From JACMLD01 sp038207265 (GTDB taxonomy: Bacteria; Bacteroidota; Bacteroidia; Chitinophagales; Chitinophagaceae): 64,000 nucleotides of DNA. Position 1 is the first letter of the stretch. Each line of letters starts with the position of its first letter. The stretch is from positions 1 to 64,000 of the forward strand of contig JBBQZZ010000006.1 of NCBI GenBank assembly GCA_038207265.1, written 5' to 3'. Below, one piece after another: positions 17,601 through 27,112 of this stretch. A program made the position numbers and the translations under genes. The notes under the pieces were generated by a model that saw nothing but the letters and a program-made list of their open reading frames with translations, did not search any database and had not been told where the DNA came from.

Positions 17601-20270
17601 CTCCAGCCTGGCAGTGGATGCACCCTGCAAAGCATTAAGCGCATCCAGTTGCCGGCCAAGGTATTTTGAAAAAACAGGTATATTTATTGATGAAAGTGAA
17701 TCAGTAATAAATTCTGATACGGTCTTAACCGGGGAAATAGCCGGCACCGTATTGTACAGCAAAGCATAACGGCTTTCAGTAACCGCTCCTTTGAATTGCT
17801 GTTGTACAAAGGGTTGCTCTGTTTTAAGCAGGCTTATTTTTTCTGCCGGCAGCGCTGCGGTTGCTGCTGCCGCGCCCAGGCCACTGCTATGGTAACCGGT
17901 TTCCAATGCATATTTCATCAGGCGATACAATTCCGCGTCTGGTCTTTCACTCAGACCCGCACCGGTTCTTATTGCATCCAGCGATTTTTTTGCCTGCTCC
18001 AGTAATGCCGTGATATAATTTTTCTTATCAGCTGTATAATCACGGACAGGTTTTAATTCTGATAAAGGCTGGTCGTCAATCAGAAATTGTACGGTGTCCT
18101 GCCAGGGAAGTCCGAGTAACGCTGCTATCTGGGGAAGTATGTCGGTTGGATACCCCAGCGTGCTTTTCAAAAAGCTCATGTTATTGTTCACGATATCTGA
18201 ATGTTCCCTGAAACCCGCCTTGATCAGGCTCATGGCATTGCTCATTTCTATCAGGCTTTCAAGATAACGCCGGTGATATTCTGCTGAATTGGGATGAAGA
18301 CCGATTACATCCAATAAGGTCTGGTAAGGTTGGTTGGATTCAATAGCCACATGTGCCACGGCGTTAGCAAGCGTGGCGTTCCAGTTATTGTCAATACGAA
18401 GTAACAATTGATAAAGCCCGCGTAAAAATGTTAATTGATTCCCTCCCGCCGCAAGTAAGACGCGGTTGTCTGCATTCATCCAGTTTTGACGGCGAAATGC
18501 ACTGGTAGGAAGAATGCCATAAGGTTGATTACCGATGCGAATGGCGGGCACGGGTCCGCGTCCACTGACAAACGAATTAAAAAAATCGCGGGTAGCTGCG
18601 ATGGTTTCATCGCTAAATCCACCCTGCATCATAGATTCCATGATGTAACCCAATGTGGCTGGCCACAATGCAGTGTTCATATTGCGTGCATCTGCCTGGT
18701 CCAATCCATCCGCATGCAATAGCTTTTTTGTAAAGGAGTAATCAAGACCCAGCCACTCAGCCAGCCATTGCCCGTCATTTCTTTTTGTTTGATCATCTGT
18801 TTCTTCAAATGCAGGTACCTGTTTAAAATAACGATCAAATGACACATCGGCATCATCGGCACTGCTGTACCGGGAGTCTGAACTCCCGGTATTATTGGTG
18901 GGAATACCCTGGGGCAACATGCTGAAACCTTTCTTACTGAAATAATGATGGTCAATTAATGTTTCCAGCTCTTTTTTCCCGGTTGTTGCATCGGCACCCA
19001 GCTTTATACCCAATACCATTAAACGGGTGAAACCATTTAATTCGTCTTGCGCCAGGTTTATTTTAAAGCCCATACCAATCGCCACCGCCCGATCAAAATC
19101 TGCTACCCATTTAATGGCATCGGCAAATTCCAAATCGCCGCCGGCGGTTTGTTCAAATTGTTTGCCTGCATCCGGAGAAGGATCGGGACTCGTAGGCAAT
19201 GGAAATGGAATATTGCTACCAAAGATCGGTTCCATGGCAACATTTCCCTTATAACGGATAAGCGCAAGTCTTTCCGGTAAAAGGTTTACACGACTGGGTT
19301 GCGACCAGCTTTTTTCCTTTTCCGCCTTTTTATCAAGATCGGGAAATGATACAATGGCGACCTGCAAATCTGCATCGGCTCTTTTTAAACCCAGTGGCAG
19401 GCTGTCGTTGAAATTTACCGGTTTATAATTTTCGATAAGATCGTCTGCATTCAATAAAGGATTCGCTGCATTGAAATCTGTTTTGATTTTTTGCAGGGCC
19501 ATATCATTTCCATCTGCAAACCATAATTGTTTAAACAAACCGGTGATAGCGGCCTGATCTGCAGCATTCCAGTTGCCCGACACAATCGAGATTATAACGG
19601 TCTTGGCTCCACGCACAGGAAATATGCTGGTGGCTGGATCGGGTATTAACTGGCGGGCTATCCAGGCTGCGCGCCCTTCGCCTGCGGCATTCACAAGCAG
19701 GGCCCAGGCTGCTTTCTGCAAATCAATCGTTGCAGCATCCGGGTGTGCCGGATCGGCGGGCGTACCTGCGCTGTAATATTCTGCCCAGAACCTGGCCGCA
19801 TTGTTTACTTCCTTTTGAGAAAGCAACGGATCAAAACTATCAACGAGACATTCATCGGGATATACGCGCACCCACAGCTGTGGCTGGTTATTAATTGTTT
19901 TAAAACGGGTTTCCATTCTCAACGGAAAAAGCAGGAATGGCGTATCAGCCGGGAAATGATTTTCTAACTGTACGCGGGGATCTGTGAATACAGTAAAATT
20001 CTTTTCCAAACCTCCCGCAATCTCACTGGCACGCTCATACGCATTCTTGTTTTTTTCATGGTTGGCCTTTTCGGCGGCCAATTGGCGGTTCAACCCTTCA
20101 ACTTCGCGAATATAAGATGCATTATTATCTCCTTTCTGACGCTGCAGGGCGTCCAGCCTTTTTTGAATCATCTTCACCTGCTGGCCCGACTTAAACAAGT
20201 CAAGCCTTGCCTGATCTGCCGCCGTTCTTGACTGGCGCAGATCATCCCGTATTTGTTGAAACTCGGCCAT
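14658..20270 (-). CDS. Giant conserved protein of unknown function with N-terminal coiled coil
   Basis: I start at ATG 20270 (MAEFQQIRDD), giving 1870 residues, 7 bases after the upstream stop and behind a GAAAG. A GTG at 20318 would force a 41-base overlap and add an unlikely basic leader. Residues 1-90 are charged and heptad-like (coiled coil). Then come FPLRMETRF and LWVRVYPDE (about 115-140), GRGPVPAIRIGNQPYGILPT (about 570-590), HLDCCSYRLDAWKTG (about 895-910), and near the end ICGVLADEWTELIP (about 1745-1760) followed by ITFHYDRPNAEAPQ. There is no signal peptide, no clear membrane helix and no nucleotide-binding motif. It is probably a large cytoplasmic structural or scaffold protein. 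I recall similar proteins in unrelated phyla, always annotated hypothetical. Confidence 0.88.
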   Translation of the reverse strand: MAEFQQIRDDLRQSRTAADQARLDLFKSGQQVKMIQKRLDALQRQKGDNNASYIREVEGLNRQLAAEKANHEKNKNAYERASEIAGGLEKNFTVFTDPRVQLENHFPADTPFLLFPLRMETRFKTINNQPQLWVRVYPDECLVDSFDPLLSQKEVNNAARFWAEYYSAGTPADPAHPDAATIDLQKAAWALLVNAAGEGRAAWIARQLIPDPATSIFPVRGAKTVIISIVSGNWNAADQAAITGLFKQLWFADGNDMALQKIKTDFNAANPLLNADDLIENYKPVNFNDSLPLGLKRADADLQVAIVSFPDLDKKAEKEKSWSQPSRVNLLPERLALIRYKGNVAMEPIFGSNIPFPLPTSPDPSPDAGKQFEQTAGGDLEFADAIKWVADFDRAVAIGMGFKINLAQDELNGFTRLMVLGIKLGADATTGKKELETLIDHHYFSKKGFSMLPQGIPTNNTGSSDSRYSSADDADVSFDRYFKQVPAFEETDDQTKRNDGQWLAEWLGLDYSFTKKLLHADGLDQADARNMNTALWPATLGYIMESMMQGGFSDETIAATRDFFNSFVSGRGPVPAIRIGNQPYGILPTSAFRRQNWMNADNRVLLAAGGNQLTFLRGLYQLLLRIDNNWNATLANAVAHVAIESNQPYQTLLDVIGLHPNSAEYHRRYLESLIEMSNAMSLIKAGFREHSDIVNNNMSFLKSTLGYPTDILPQIAALLGLPWQDTVQFLIDDQPLSELKPVRDYTADKKNYITALLEQAKKSLDAIRTGAGLSERPDAELYRLMKYALETGYHSSGLGAAAATAALPAEKISLLKTEQPFVQQQFKGAVTESRYALLYNTVPAISPVKTVSEFITDSLSSINIPVFSKYLGRQLDALNALQGASTARLERAFVEHLDCCSYRLDAWKTGLLTNGLAHLRNNGGGIHDQQRKAGMYIGAFGWLENVQPAKNKTVSNITLPQELIPDFNADGSKTFLQDAANEGYIHAPSLNQGVTAAVLRNGYISHGKPDANNVLAVNLSSERIRLALSVIEGIQGGQSLAALLGYHFERELHDRSDLTAKGIDVYIYALRKLFPLNADQIKETRVANTTDPSVDPNTVPITAIEARNVVHGVNLSNHVKSQTIPANKNFPFGLSLANPDPAVGTAITDAVNHIIDIADAVADLGMAESVHHIVMGNYDRAAGVLESFSKGNYPQEPDVTRTPRSGATLTHRVGIPFEYIALAAGESPRVQTEPSMNQWLSAMLPAMDKITCEISYIRRSDESEQKAIFSMQELGLAAIDLIYLLNTQQSQSMGEIEDRLMDKLFAAADPKMDGLISFNYTAANNTAGNFSLFEVIPLIKSLRSLVLESALLTPGDIALPNEASKKDAAAPEIPSQRVADLIITLKAVLAAASTAAGIIGYLRSLPAPATATSIDLDNIRNKADDSITRFSRLLLELAAYGIPQTSTAAVYTQRQQWFVSLKSKLQVVKDRWQKNKNDYLLLAADPTPGVEKLQAMERLVSSVPTAADTITQSMVDNKFTAFSNALTTLSGIQQVNQPGIALLLQAIQAFDTTPFDVVALDISTEIRQVPQFIYDLQARAAVLIDDIEKKRLPDTESIIAALPALSITDQARQIEAAAKIILGDAFKMIPKYTIPAAQAAEISNSWNARNDLLDYSVTVGKRANPTEDWLHGIARVHDKMKQLEQCLLLREAFGLDENDLLIHPTQFPFESVNYHWMALPFPTDEIDLEKTNTLLYTAFVKGGSPSPLEICGVLADEWTELIPATEETTGITFHYDRPNAEAPQTLLLVTPPSFTGNWQWNDLADALSYTLDAARSRGIEPDNLDKTAYAPFLPAVYGAESLYPYHIVLDHKAHYMEAAVIKNMGTTLNQ

Positions 20271-20277
20271 AATACTT

Positions 20278-23200
20278 TCAATTATTTTTTTGTAATAACA
20301 TTTCCGCTGCGTGCACACAAACCATCATGGGTACCTGGTACAAAATATAAGCAAGATTGGCTGAATCTATGTTTCCATTCCAGTGCACATTGATATCATC
20401 TTTGTATTGCGCAAGCTGTCCTTCTTCTTCTGTATCGCCGTTTGAATGCGGCGGAGATCCCGGCAGGTTCACCGCAGCAGGCAGCTGTAGTACATCAATT
20501 ACACCTTCTTCTGCCGGCACTACCTTCGACCAATCCAAATCATTCCAACTAATCAAATCCTGGTTGCCTCCATCCGTTGCAGGTACATCCAAACCAAATC
20601 TTGGTTCACCAGGTCTTTCTTTTATAACAAAGAACCAGCCTGCGTTGGCGAGTGTTGGCGTATCCGGTTCCGTTACTCCCTTCGCTTCTGCAACCGATAA
20701 ATCAAATCCAAAAAAATAAATATCCGGATCCACTTTCGCCGAATACAAAGGGGTTTTAATGATGTTGGGATCGGGTTCATCCTTATCCCCTTCTGCCTGG
20801 TTGAGCAGGCTCCTGGGTTCATGCACATCGGTTTGATGGGTGTCTGCGTTTACAGACCAGTTTGCTTTGTGCGCATATACTACAGCGGTAGGATATTTTT
20901 TCAATAATTCTCCGCGTATCACTAATACTACTTCTTCTTTCTTAGGTTCATTGGGCTTTTGCCGGTTGTCGTGATCTCCCAACTTACTTAGGCGCCTCCA
21001 TTCATGCAATTTGGTTATATCGTAATAAGGCTCGCGTTGTTCGGCTTCCGATTTTACTGCCAGTTTGGGATCTTTTAATACTGAAGATATATCCCAGAAC
21101 TGCCTGAAGTAACTGCCCCGCTGATCACTGGGATATTCCCTCCACAAAAGCTCTCTTGCAAACTCATGGTTCAAACCCACCATATAAGATTCTATAAAAG
21201 GCTGATTTGTTTCTAACAGCGTAATGCTATTGTGTTCTATCAATTGCACATTGGGCAGAAACAGTTCATCCGATATTTTTTTTAAATCAAAATACATGGG
21301 CTTATTAATCTTTGGATAGGCCATGGCTTCAACAAATCCTTCGTCTACCTGTTGTTCTTTGATCCAGGCGGGAATGGAAATTTGTTGCCAGGTCCATGCT
21401 GCAATCGTTTTTTGCGGGTGCAGTTGTTGCAGCATATTTACAGCCACTTTATTCAATTCGATTTTTAATGGCGGAATAGTTACCGGTATACCAGTCTTGG
21501 TTACCTGCATCAGTCGGTACATGTCCTTTAAGGAAGTTTTGAATTGTACTGCCTGTGCATTATCGGTGGCGCCATTTACTGTTGGCAGAAAATTTTCGTC
21601 AGGTGTTGAAAGATGAAAATCGGGGCTCGGCGGAATGGCATCTACAGAAGCGACGGTTTGTCCGGAGGAAGAAAACGCTGTTGCGGATGCCAGATCTTTT
21701 ACCGCCTGTAACAGTTTGCGCCACAGGGCCACCAGTGCACCCGCGATAGCCAGGCCCGCTATTATCAATGCGGTGCCCCCTATCAGCAAAACAAATAGTA
21801 TAACGAGTATGGCTAACCCAAGACTGAACACAGGCAACCAGGGATATTTTTTTAACAGTTCCTTTAAATAACCGGGTATGCCAGTTGGCTCCAGTTCAGC
21901 TGCTACTGCATCTACGCATGGAAGTGCCGGTGGCATTATTTTGGGAGGTGCGGGTAACAATACACCCGCGTTTATTTTTGTAATTATATTTTCAAGGCGA
22001 AGTGTTTCGCCAGCTGGCAATTGCTGCTGTAATTGCGTGGCCAGTCTTCCCCGGGGCTTGGTTATTCTCCGCATGGGTGCCGATAGAAATGATGGGGGCA
22101 CAACCGTTTGTTTCAATGTATGAAAAGCTGTTGAACCATTGGTAAGCATCACTCTTTTTTGCAAGGGCGCCGTTAGCAATATCATTTTTGATGCATCGGT
22201 TGCAGTGGCGGTTTCAAAATGTTTTGTATACAGAGCCGTACTGGCGGCCATTGCAAATTGTCCGAACCGTATTTGCCGATTCGCACTGAGCACATCACCC
22301 ACTTGTTCCCAGGCTGCTTCCATATAATCTTCCTGGTTATCCTGCACCACGCGGGTACCAAAATGTGCGGGTACCCGAAACCGTGGGTCGAGGTTCAGTT
22401 CATTGATCCAATTATAATTGTTATCGATGCGGTTGCCGGCGCGATCTTTATATACTCTTTCAACCATGGCATGCCATTTACCATAAACAGGTGGCGTTAT
22501 CAGTGGATCCGAATCTTCATTGGGATCCAATGGTAAATCGCTGTTGTTTTTCGCATCTGTATTGGCGTTAGCGGAGGGTTTGATATTGTAGTCGTCTGCA
22601 AGGTTCAGCAAACCCGCCAGTTCAACCTGGAACGGGTGTATCTCCGGTGCTTTCTTAATGGCCCACTGATCAAATTTGTTCATTTTTTCAATCTCTGCAT
22701 CAGTAAGCGCTTCGCTGGGTACTTTCAACGCACCACCCAATCTTAGTATACCGCCCAATTTATTTTCGTTGTCTTCCATCCATACCAGGCTGCCTTCGGG
22801 TCTTGTCATATCCATTACTCTTCTACCTACCCTGCTATCGGCCACTTTTGGTTTCAGCAATCTTACCAGGTATTCAAAATCTCCAATGGTACCGGTATTG
22901 AATTTCCAGCGGTAGTAGTATGGAAAATTTAAATCAGTGCCTTCCCAGGCAATTTTCAGGTGTGCGCCAGCGATAGTTGCCGCATCAGATCCCATACCTG
23001 CCAGCCTTCCGCTTTCATAAGATGGAATTACAAAGGCATGGTAAGAGGTGCCGGGTTTTAATTTACGCGGACATACCAGTCTTGAATATGCGAAATCGGG
23101 GTTTTGATTCAATGCGGCCTGCAGTTTATCCAATGCATGACCCACATCGGCCGGCTGATCCGTTAATATAGTTGCATCCGAAGCAGTGAGATCGCCATTG

Positions 23201-23682
23201 AAATGCACATGGGCCCATGCCCAAAGCTGGTTAGCTTTTGGGAAAAAATTTTCTTTTATATCAGCACCTTTCAGAGTAAATGATGGCAATGGCTGTTTGG
23301 GAGAGGCAACGCCTTCAGCAAATTCTCCTTCCGCTAATACAACCAAAGTTATCCATGGATTGAGCCGTTGGCCAGTAGCCGGCACCGGAGTATAACGCCA
23401 GGGAAAATCTTCATCGTAAAAATCTATGTAGGGAAGATAGTTGGGTTCAAAATTGGTAATCCAGTTATGCGGGTCTGTTTTTACAACCGTTCTTGCATCA
23501 ATGCCAATAATATCGCCCGGACCATATATCTGTACTTTCTTATCATCAATCGGACTGTCTGCACCATCACCCTGCACAGCCATCTTCACTGTAAACGTCG
23601 CCCTTGCCTCACCGGTAGATTCCAGGTTATTGGCGATACCCTGGCGCAGGTAGGGAAGAAATGAATAGGTAGCAATACTCAT
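20278..23682 (-). CDS. Large conserved protein of unknown function with an internal transmembrane segment
   Basis: An 1134-residue protein with no signal peptide. The N-terminal ~330 residues contain NPWITLVVLAEGEF, QLWAWAHVHFNGDL and RRVMDMTRPEGSLVWMED. Roughly residues 604-665 hold a basic, strongly hydrophobic stretch (PVFSLGLAILVILFVLLIGG, then ALIIAGLAIAGALVALW) that would make one or two membrane helices, the only obvious membrane segment in the cluster. The C-terminal ~450 residues are soluble (LLWREYPSDQRGSYFRQFWD, GFDLSVAEAKG). Its ATG overlaps the preceding stop as ATGA, so translation is likely coupled to the DUF6603-like gene. I assign no function. The membrane stretch could anchor the complex. 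Confidence 0.87.
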   Translation of the reverse strand: MSIATYSFLPYLRQGIANNLESTGEARATFTVKMAVQGDGADSPIDDKKVQIYGPGDIIGIDARTVVKTDPHNWITNFEPNYLPYIDFYDEDFPWRYTPVPATGQRLNPWITLVVLAEGEFAEGVASPKQPLPSFTLKGADIKENFFPKANQLWAWAHVHFNGDLTASDATILTDQPADVGHALDKLQAALNQNPDFAYSRLVCPRKLKPGTSYHAFVIPSYESGRLAGMGSDAATIAGAHLKIAWEGTDLNFPYYYRWKFNTGTIGDFEYLVRLLKPKVADSRVGRRVMDMTRPEGSLVWMEDNENKLGGILRLGGALKVPSEALTDAEIEKMNKFDQWAIKKAPEIHPFQVELAGLLNLADDYNIKPSANANTDAKNNSDLPLDPNEDSDPLITPPVYGKWHAMVERVYKDRAGNRIDNNYNWINELNLDPRFRVPAHFGTRVVQDNQEDYMEAAWEQVGDVLSANRQIRFGQFAMAASTALYTKHFETATATDASKMILLTAPLQKRVMLTNGSTAFHTLKQTVVPPSFLSAPMRRITKPRGRLATQLQQQLPAGETLRLENIITKINAGVLLPAPPKIMPPALPCVDAVAAELEPTGIPGYLKELLKKYPWLPVFSLGLAILVILFVLLIGGTALIIAGLAIAGALVALWRKLLQAVKDLASATAFSSSGQTVASVDAIPPSPDFHLSTPDENFLPTVNGATDNAQAVQFKTSLKDMYRLMQVTKTGIPVTIPPLKIELNKVAVNMLQQLHPQKTIAAWTWQQISIPAWIKEQQVDEGFVEAMAYPKINKPMYFDLKKISDELFLPNVQLIEHNSITLLETNQPFIESYMVGLNHEFARELLWREYPSDQRGSYFRQFWDISSVLKDPKLAVKSEAEQREPYYDITKLHEWRRLSKLGDHDNRQKPNEPKKEEVVLVIRGELLKKYPTAVVYAHKANWSVNADTHQTDVHEPRSLLNQAEGDKDEPDPNIIKTPLYSAKVDPDIYFFGFDLSVAEAKGVTEPDTPTLANAGWFFVIKERPGEPRFGLDVPATDGGNQDLISWNDLDWSKVVPAEEGVIDVLQLPAAVNLPGSPPHSNGDTEEEGQLAQYKDDINVHWNGNIDSANLAYILYQVPMMVCVHAAEMLLQKNN

Positions 23683-26600
23683 ACAGTTGCTTCAAATGTT
23701 GGAATGACATGAATATCTTCTGCCATTGCCGGGTTTTTTGAAATGGTTGTGTTCAGGTAATCTCTTGCATGTGCTTCCGATGCAAATACCGGTGCATCGG
23801 CCCATGCTTTATTATTACTGGTGCCGGCAACAATATATCCGGGCTGATTTACTTTTACCCGTTCATTGCCCATAGTAGGTACCATTGATTTTTTGGCTGC
23901 ATAGGATAGCGATGATTTTGAAATGGCCGCCCCACCCAGCCAATGAAAGAATAGGGTGCCGATATTTTTAAACCACCGGAATGCGTGGTACTTATCATCC
24001 CCATCAATCACTTTTACTTCGTAACGAACAATTCTTTTCACCACTTTACCGGAACCCAGTTGCTTGCCGGAAAATGCAAGCGTTGCACCGGAATCAAAAT
24101 CCTGGAAAGAAGGCCTTGATAATTTATCTGCATCACTCAGTTCCTGGAATTGCGCAATCGCAAATTTCTCCCGAGGTGCAGGATTTAAAATAGAAAGATT
24201 GGCCACTGTTGTTTTTATACTGAACAGGTGCGCGTCTGATACGGGGTTATTTCCCAGTTTATCAATATGAATACCCAATGGTACCAGGCGCTGACTGATG
24301 CGAATGCTGCCGATAGGATGTAAAACGAATTGTTCAGTAACAGCATCCAGTTTGCGCAATGTGACCAGCAGGTTGGAACCCGCTGGCAATGCAGCCTGCC
24401 AGTTAGCAGGTTTATTGAATTCTGCTACCAGTAAAGGAATAGCAGGTATGGAAGGAAGTTTTGGATTGTCGGCTTCGCCCCAGGTAATATCGAAATCAAC
24501 AGAAATGTCGATGGAGAATAACCATAGATCGATAGACAAAGTAGCGGTGCCTCTTGCTTCCCAGGGAGCCGGACCCATCAATTTTAATTTCAGGTTCACA
24601 CTAAAAACACCAGCGCCAAATACATCCATCCCTATAGAAAACGATATATCGATGATAAAATGAAACGGTGAGAACTGGAATAAGGCATCAAAACTAAAAT
24701 TACCATGCAGGTTAAAATCATCCACACCATAAAACAATTCAGCACGCGCACCAAATTGTACCGTGTTGGTGGTAATGGCAAAATAGTTCTCTACCGTTAT
24801 ACGTTCTACTGGTAGCCGTAGAACGTCGATGTGTATGCGCTTGGGCGATGGAAAAGGAAGTGGCGGTGGATTAAACTGCGGGTGAAAGCCTCCAACACTT
24901 AAAACAAAATCAGGATTGTCGCTGAAATCCATCAGCAGTCCCATTTCGCCTTCCATGGTCATAAACAGGATCCTTGAATCAAACATGGCTGCGAAAAACC
25001 AAATCCGGCTCTTGTCAAATTCCAGTGCCCCGATAAAAGCTACGTTGATAACGATCAATGGCGCATCTTCTGTTGGTAATGCAATTTTAATTACACCCAC
25101 AATAGCAACATTACCGGGTATTTCTATAATGATACCAAATGCGATACTAATCAGTGTAGGTGTTCCCCAACCCAATTTCAACATCGGACCAATAAGAAAT
25201 TTCCCCTCGTAAGGAGGAAAATAGCTGCGCAGATCGCTGATGATACGTGGGGCATTGGCAACGGGATCTGAAGGGAACATGATGTTGTTGATGGCACCTG
25301 TTCTTACACCAGCTGCTATCGGTTCCAGTAACATGGCCCTGTTAAGACCCAGCAAACCACCCACGCCCAACAAAGTAAATCCAAAACCAAGTTGTATGCC
25401 GGTTGCAAATTCGGCAGTTATAATAATGAGTAACGAGAAGCCTTTTGATCCATCCGGCATGCGGGTTGTGATAAGTCCGATGGCTTTCACAGAAACAATT
25501 TCTGCCAGCGTTAATTCAAACACGCCGGCATATTCTTCTTTGTCAAAATCGAAATAGAGATAGCCTCCTCCTTTTATAATGGCAGCATCAATAGAGAGCC
25601 CTACCCCGTTTGGCGGTTTAAAACCAATGCTGAGATCGGCCGGACCGAGATTTCCCTGCTTAAATGCCAGATTGGCCTGCAGGCCGATGTTCTCTACAAT
25701 AGCGTTTAGTGGTCCCAGTGAGAGATTGACGGTAGCACCTGCCTGTAGTGAAAAATGATCCCCTGCAGGCTCGAGCACGAAGCGCATACCCGAAATATTC
25801 AGCGGGCCGAGATCAATGTGTACCGGAAAATCGAGTGCCAGTTTAGCGCCTCCGCGAAAATAAAATCCACCTAATAAAGAAAAACCAAACGCAAGTGCAG
25901 CTTCTGCCTCCACATCCAGGCCGGATAATATCTTTTGCAGGAAACCATCTCCATCACCACCTTTAATAGCAAGGCGGATAGCAGCCAGGTCGCCTTCAAA
26001 ACCAATATCTAATTTTCCACCTGCGTTCTGTATGAATGCATTCATGCCAAGTCCCTGCACAGACAGCCTGGTTCCTCCCGGTGAACCTATCAAAATAATT
26101 TCCTGCGCTTTGTCTGGTTTCTCGTGAATCTGCAGGGTTGCTTTAAAAGCGGCGGTCATATTCAGTATTCCCTGCACATCTAACGGTGGTCTAACGATCA
26201 CGCCTATGCCTTTTATATCAGCAGTTGAATTAAAGAGCAATTCACCCCGATCACATACATCAAACGCAAAACTGGCAGCACCCATTAAGTAAGGTAATAA
26301 GGCAATGCCCTTTTTATTTGCGCCGTTTGCTTCTACGGGTGAAAAGGTAATACCGAACTGGGCATAAGTGGCAGCATTAAGTCCTTTCTGAAAAAGCGGA
26401 AAACGAAGTTCCTGCAAAACATCGTCGCTGGTATTTCCCAGTAAAGATTTAGTGATAGTTGTTTGCGGATAAAATCCGCCTGGGAATTCTATCGATCTCA
26501 TGAGCGTTTCAAGACGCTGCAATAATTTGCTGGTATCAAAATCCGTATTCCATTGATAAGCGGCATTGAATAACTGGTTGGGTGAACTGATTAACTGACC

Positions 26601-27089
26601 AAACCGATCCCAGTTTATTTTACGTGTAGACTCATTTGCTGCGGGCATTTCATCGTGTTCTACCAGGCCTATCAGATGCAGCATGCTATGTGAATCCGGT
26701 TTTAACTTATCGAGGTAGTCAAGTATTAAAAAATCGGTCAGGCGTAATGGTAAGTCATTGATCTTTGGAATGGCAGCTCCGCCACCGGCTACAATCTGGT
26801 CATGCAAAGTTTTTATGGCATTAACAGTTGAAACCAATCTTCCAAAGAGACTGGCTACAGCACCTGCAACAGCAGCGTCATCACCTGCATTCAATAATTG
26901 CTGAACCGAATTAATCAATTCGCCTGCCTGTGTTCCCAAACCGGTAAGTGCCGTTCCGAATGCCCCCCCCGGAATTTCATAACCCATTTTACGAAAGAAT
27001 ATCACTGCCTGCTCAGGTGTTTTTAAATTCCTGAGCGGGGCAATGGCCAGTCCCGTTTGAGTTAATATTGAATGAATGGCATCCGGCAT
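23679..27089 (-). CDS. DUF6603-like large beta-rich protein
   Basis: An 1136-residue protein. Residues 1-210 are mostly helical. From about 250 to 870 the sequence is a long run of alternating hydrophobic beta strands, including GGFYFRGGAKLALDFPVHID, a glycine-rich block GFTLLGVGGLLGLNRAM (about 566-585), SDPVANAPRIISDLRSYFPP and VGGFHPQFNPPPLPFP (about 730). These phrases match what I recall of DUF6603 proteins found in bacteria and fungi, whose function is unknown. The C-terminal ~250 residues form a separate, less hydrophobic part. There is no signal peptide, so it is not an ordinary outer-membrane barrel. It overlaps the downstream gene by four bases (ATGA). Confidence 0.85.
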   Translation of the reverse strand: MPDAIHSILTQTGLAIAPLRNLKTPEQAVIFFRKMGYEIPGGAFGTALTGLGTQAGELINSVQQLLNAGDDAAVAGAVASLFGRLVSTVNAIKTLHDQIVAGGGAAIPKINDLPLRLTDFLILDYLDKLKPDSHSMLHLIGLVEHDEMPAANESTRKINWDRFGQLISSPNQLFNAAYQWNTDFDTSKLLQRLETLMRSIEFPGGFYPQTTITKSLLGNTSDDVLQELRFPLFQKGLNAATYAQFGITFSPVEANGANKKGIALLPYLMGAASFAFDVCDRGELLFNSTADIKGIGVIVRPPLDVQGILNMTAAFKATLQIHEKPDKAQEIILIGSPGGTRLSVQGLGMNAFIQNAGGKLDIGFEGDLAAIRLAIKGGDGDGFLQKILSGLDVEAEAALAFGFSLLGGFYFRGGAKLALDFPVHIDLGPLNISGMRFVLEPAGDHFSLQAGATVNLSLGPLNAIVENIGLQANLAFKQGNLGPADLSIGFKPPNGVGLSIDAAIIKGGGYLYFDFDKEEYAGVFELTLAEIVSVKAIGLITTRMPDGSKGFSLLIIITAEFATGIQLGFGFTLLGVGGLLGLNRAMLLEPIAAGVRTGAINNIMFPSDPVANAPRIISDLRSYFPPYEGKFLIGPMLKLGWGTPTLISIAFGIIIEIPGNVAIVGVIKIALPTEDAPLIVINVAFIGALEFDKSRIWFFAAMFDSRILFMTMEGEMGLLMDFSDNPDFVLSVGGFHPQFNPPPLPFPSPKRIHIDVLRLPVERITVENYFAITTNTVQFGARAELFYGVDDFNLHGNFSFDALFQFSPFHFIIDISFSIGMDVFGAGVFSVNLKLKLMGPAPWEARGTATLSIDLWLFSIDISVDFDITWGEADNPKLPSIPAIPLLVAEFNKPANWQAALPAGSNLLVTLRKLDAVTEQFVLHPIGSIRISQRLVPLGIHIDKLGNNPVSDAHLFSIKTTVANLSILNPAPREKFAIAQFQELSDADKLSRPSFQDFDSGATLAFSGKQLGSGKVVKRIVRYEVKVIDGDDKYHAFRWFKNIGTLFFHWLGGAAISKSSLSYAAKKSMVPTMGNERVKVNQPGYIVAGTSNNKAWADAPVFASEAHARDYLNTTISKNPAMAEDIHVIPTFEATV

Positions 27090-27112
27090 CTATAATAATT
27101 TTATGTACTTAT

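Noticed and set aside
20271..20318. GTG start extending the 1870-residue gene upstream
   Set aside because: It would overlap the preceding gene by 41 bases and add a basic leader. ATG 20270 with GAAAG ahead fits the operon spacing.
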